From: Prorocentrum cordatum
Lineage: Eukaryota > Sar > Dinophyceae > Prorocentrales > Prorocentraceae
Direction of reading: 5' to 3'
Length of the DNA: 64,000 bases
NCBI GenBank assembly: GCA_963575745.1
Contig: CAUYUJ010001753.1
Location: 33,478 to 97,477, forward strand
Of the stretch, positions 62,505 to 64,000 are shown one piece after another. Position 1 is the stretch's first letter, and each line of letters begins with the position of its first letter. The position numbers and the translations under genes are program-made. Below the pieces are notes generated by a model that saw only the letters and a list, made by a program, of their open reading frames with translations, made no database searches and had not been told where the DNA came from.

Positions 62505-62815
62505 TGTTATCTTTTCGCTCAAACTTTCCCATATGAGTTGGACTGGTATCTGCGCAGGGTCCATCTGCAGTCAGCTGCGTGTGGTTGGTTTGCGTTCCCC
62601 TTGCACCTCGACGGCCTCCAGATTTTCGACGGGCGCTCCTCGCAAATCTGGGCGCAACCGTGGCCCGAAGAGGGGCTCCGTTCTCAGCTCAAGGCTCGCT
62701 GTGGCAAGGCGTTGACTGCATCGTGAATGGCAAGATCCTGGAGCCGTGTGTCAAGTCCGCTCATATCACCATTCTACCCTCATCTACCGCCGACGTCTCG
62801 GCTCAGGTATTGGTA
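62505..62815. other. Unassigned sequence
   Basis: No supported feature. Confidence 0.35.
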
Positions 62816-63021
62816 CTACATCCCTCGTCGAAATTGAACGCAAGTTTTAGCCGCGACCTGGCGGCGCCCCCCGACCCCCAATTTCAATGTTCACGCCGAC
62901 GCCGGCGACTTCGAGATTTTCTTCAGACCCCGCCGGCCGCGACGCGCCCGTCGATGAACATTGAAATTTGGGGGCGACGGGGGTGGAAACAACTTGCGTT
63001 CAATTTCGACGAGGGTTGTAG
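62816..63021. repeat. Foldback element M7 with 31-bp TIRs
   Basis: CTACATCCCTCGTCGAAATT followed by GAACGCAAGTT is matched inversely by AACTTGCGTTCAATTTCGAC followed by GAGGGTTGTAG, with one mismatch. A second inner pair (CCCCCAATTTCAATGTTCA / TGAACATTGAAATTTGGGGG) follows. Length 206 bp. Confidence 0.92.
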
Positions 63022-63143
63022 GTGCCGCGCCGCTCATCCCGCGGCGCATGGGAAAGGGGCTCGCGACCTTCTCCCTTACCCTCCTCTACCTGCGGGAAGC
63101 AGCGTAGCGATTCGACTCTTCGGTCGTTGGCCCACTTCCACAG

Positions 63144-63280
63144 GAGCTGCAGGCCAGCGGAGGCGCGCAGGCGCCTCGGCAGGCCGAGCCGAGCCAGCCG
63201 GACACGCGAGGGCCCGCGGTCCTCCGCAGCGCCTGCGCCCTCGTGCGCGGCCCGCCGCGCGCCGGCCCGTCGCGCGAGAG
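63144..63280 (+). CDS. Weak candidate exon J after a good acceptor
   Basis: Acceptor TTGGCCCACTTCCACAG. The phase-0 frame reads ELQASGGAQAPRQAEPSQPD and onward. Possible GC donor after GGCGCGCAG. No clear M16 counterpart. Listed because the acceptor is good and its phase agrees with exon I. Confidence 0.2.
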
Positions 63281-63397
63281 AACATCCGGCGCGCGGCCTC
63301 CGCGCGTGGCCTTGCGTACATGAAACGCAGCAAGTTGTTCGTCCCGCTCCCAGACCCCCTCGAGTTGTGAAAAAATCACGACGCGAGGTTTTTCATT

Positions 63398-63520
63398 ATC
63401 TTTGGCCTCTGGGGGCCCTTACCGGCCCTCGGGACCGTCAAAAAACGACTCGGGACGAAAAACCGGTCCCGGGGAATGGGTCCAGACAGCTGGGGGTCGA
63501 CGTCATGAAAAATTCACGAC
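63398..63520. repeat. Dispersed repeat M9, copy 2
   Basis: GCCCTCGGGACCGTCAAAAA and CGAAAAACCGGTCCCGGGGA match 53869-53985. Both end in TCGACGTCATGAAAA or TCGACGCAATGAAAT. Confidence 0.85.
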
Positions 63521-63524
63521 GTCG

Positions 63525-63798
63525 GGGGTCTGGGCTTGCAGATGCGGCAGGTTCGCGTCGCGTCGAACCGGCGGCGATGCCAGCGCGGGCGCTGAAGGCT
63601 GAACGCCGCCATGGGGCCCAGAATCGGCCACTGTGGAAGGACTGGGCTCGGGCCACCGATCGTTTTCAAGGTCGGACGATCGACCCGGTGTCATTCACCA
63701 GCGCCGGGGTCGACACAACACGAACCCTAAGTAAGATATCGTGCTTCCTCCGGGGGACGATCAACTCGGTGGGCCACATCCATCGAAAAAGAAGAGAC
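63525..63798. other. Unassigned sequence
   Basis: GTCGACACAACACGAACCC and similar text; no supported feature. Confidence 0.35.
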
Positions 63799-63943
63799 CA
63801 CATAAACATAAACTTGTGGCGCTCTGCGCGGATTTCTTGGCTTCGCGCCTGGGCCCTAGCGCGCTCCGCGCGCCAGGGAAGGGGGGATTCCAGCGCGAAT
63901 CGAAGAAATCTTCGCGGATCGCCGAAAGGTTATGGTTATGTGA
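63799..63943. repeat. Foldback element M2, complete copy with longer arms
   Basis: Left CACATAAACATAAAC and GCGCGGATTTCTTGGCTTCG. Right CGAATCGAAGAAATCTTCGC and GGTTATGGTTATGTG. The arms pair over about 50 bp. Confidence 0.85.
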
Positions 63944-64000
63944 TTTTTCTCTATCCAGTTCACTTGTGCCGCGCCTCTCCCCATTCGATGCGTGTGTGTG

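Overview
The window looks like nuclear DNA of a dinoflagellate. No single marker proves this. The evidence is the combination of high GC, very long microsatellites of (TCC)n, (GGA)n, (GAT)n and (TCG)n, many small foldback elements, probable GC-AG splice sites, genes all read in one direction, a DDE-superfamily protein of a type I associate with dinoflagellates (from memory, not searched), and a LINE retrotransposon. I found no rRNA, tRNA, CRISPR or bacterial operon structure.

Three layers are visible. (1) The outermost layer is a set of small candidate exons on the + strand (106-218, 11779-11879, about 15505-15695, 19598-19649, 43117-43183, 53557-53610, perhaps 63144-63280). In order, their peptides resemble successive parts of the C-terminal half of an M16 metallopeptidase (insulysin/nardilysin type). 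If this is right, most of the window is giant introns of one gene. (2) In the largest of these introns lies a block of about 18.8 kb (20.26-39.07 kb), bounded by inverted repeats of roughly 95 bp. All of its genes run on the + strand: an unknown two-exon gene, an SR/KD-rich protein with a weak EEP-like domain, three unknown genes, an OTU-like cysteine protease candidate, a DDE-superfamily protein and an EEP nuclease-like protein. The block also carries about 45 copies of a 14-16 nt hairpin with a GGTN loop and a stem whose two sides change together. I saw none outside the block. (3) In the next intron sits a decayed LINE (about 45.6-52.8 kb) with ORF1, endonuclease, reverse transcriptase and a Cys/His motif.

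The rest is intron-like DNA filled with at least eight foldback/MITE-like families, several minisatellites (63-117 bp units) and simple repeats. Many apparently coding frames shift by one base, often at homopolymer runs. Either the genes are decaying or the assembly has indel errors, and this limits every gene model below.

The most interesting features are the covarying hairpin family, its restriction to the inverted-repeat-bounded block, and the placement of that block inside a probable M16 gene.
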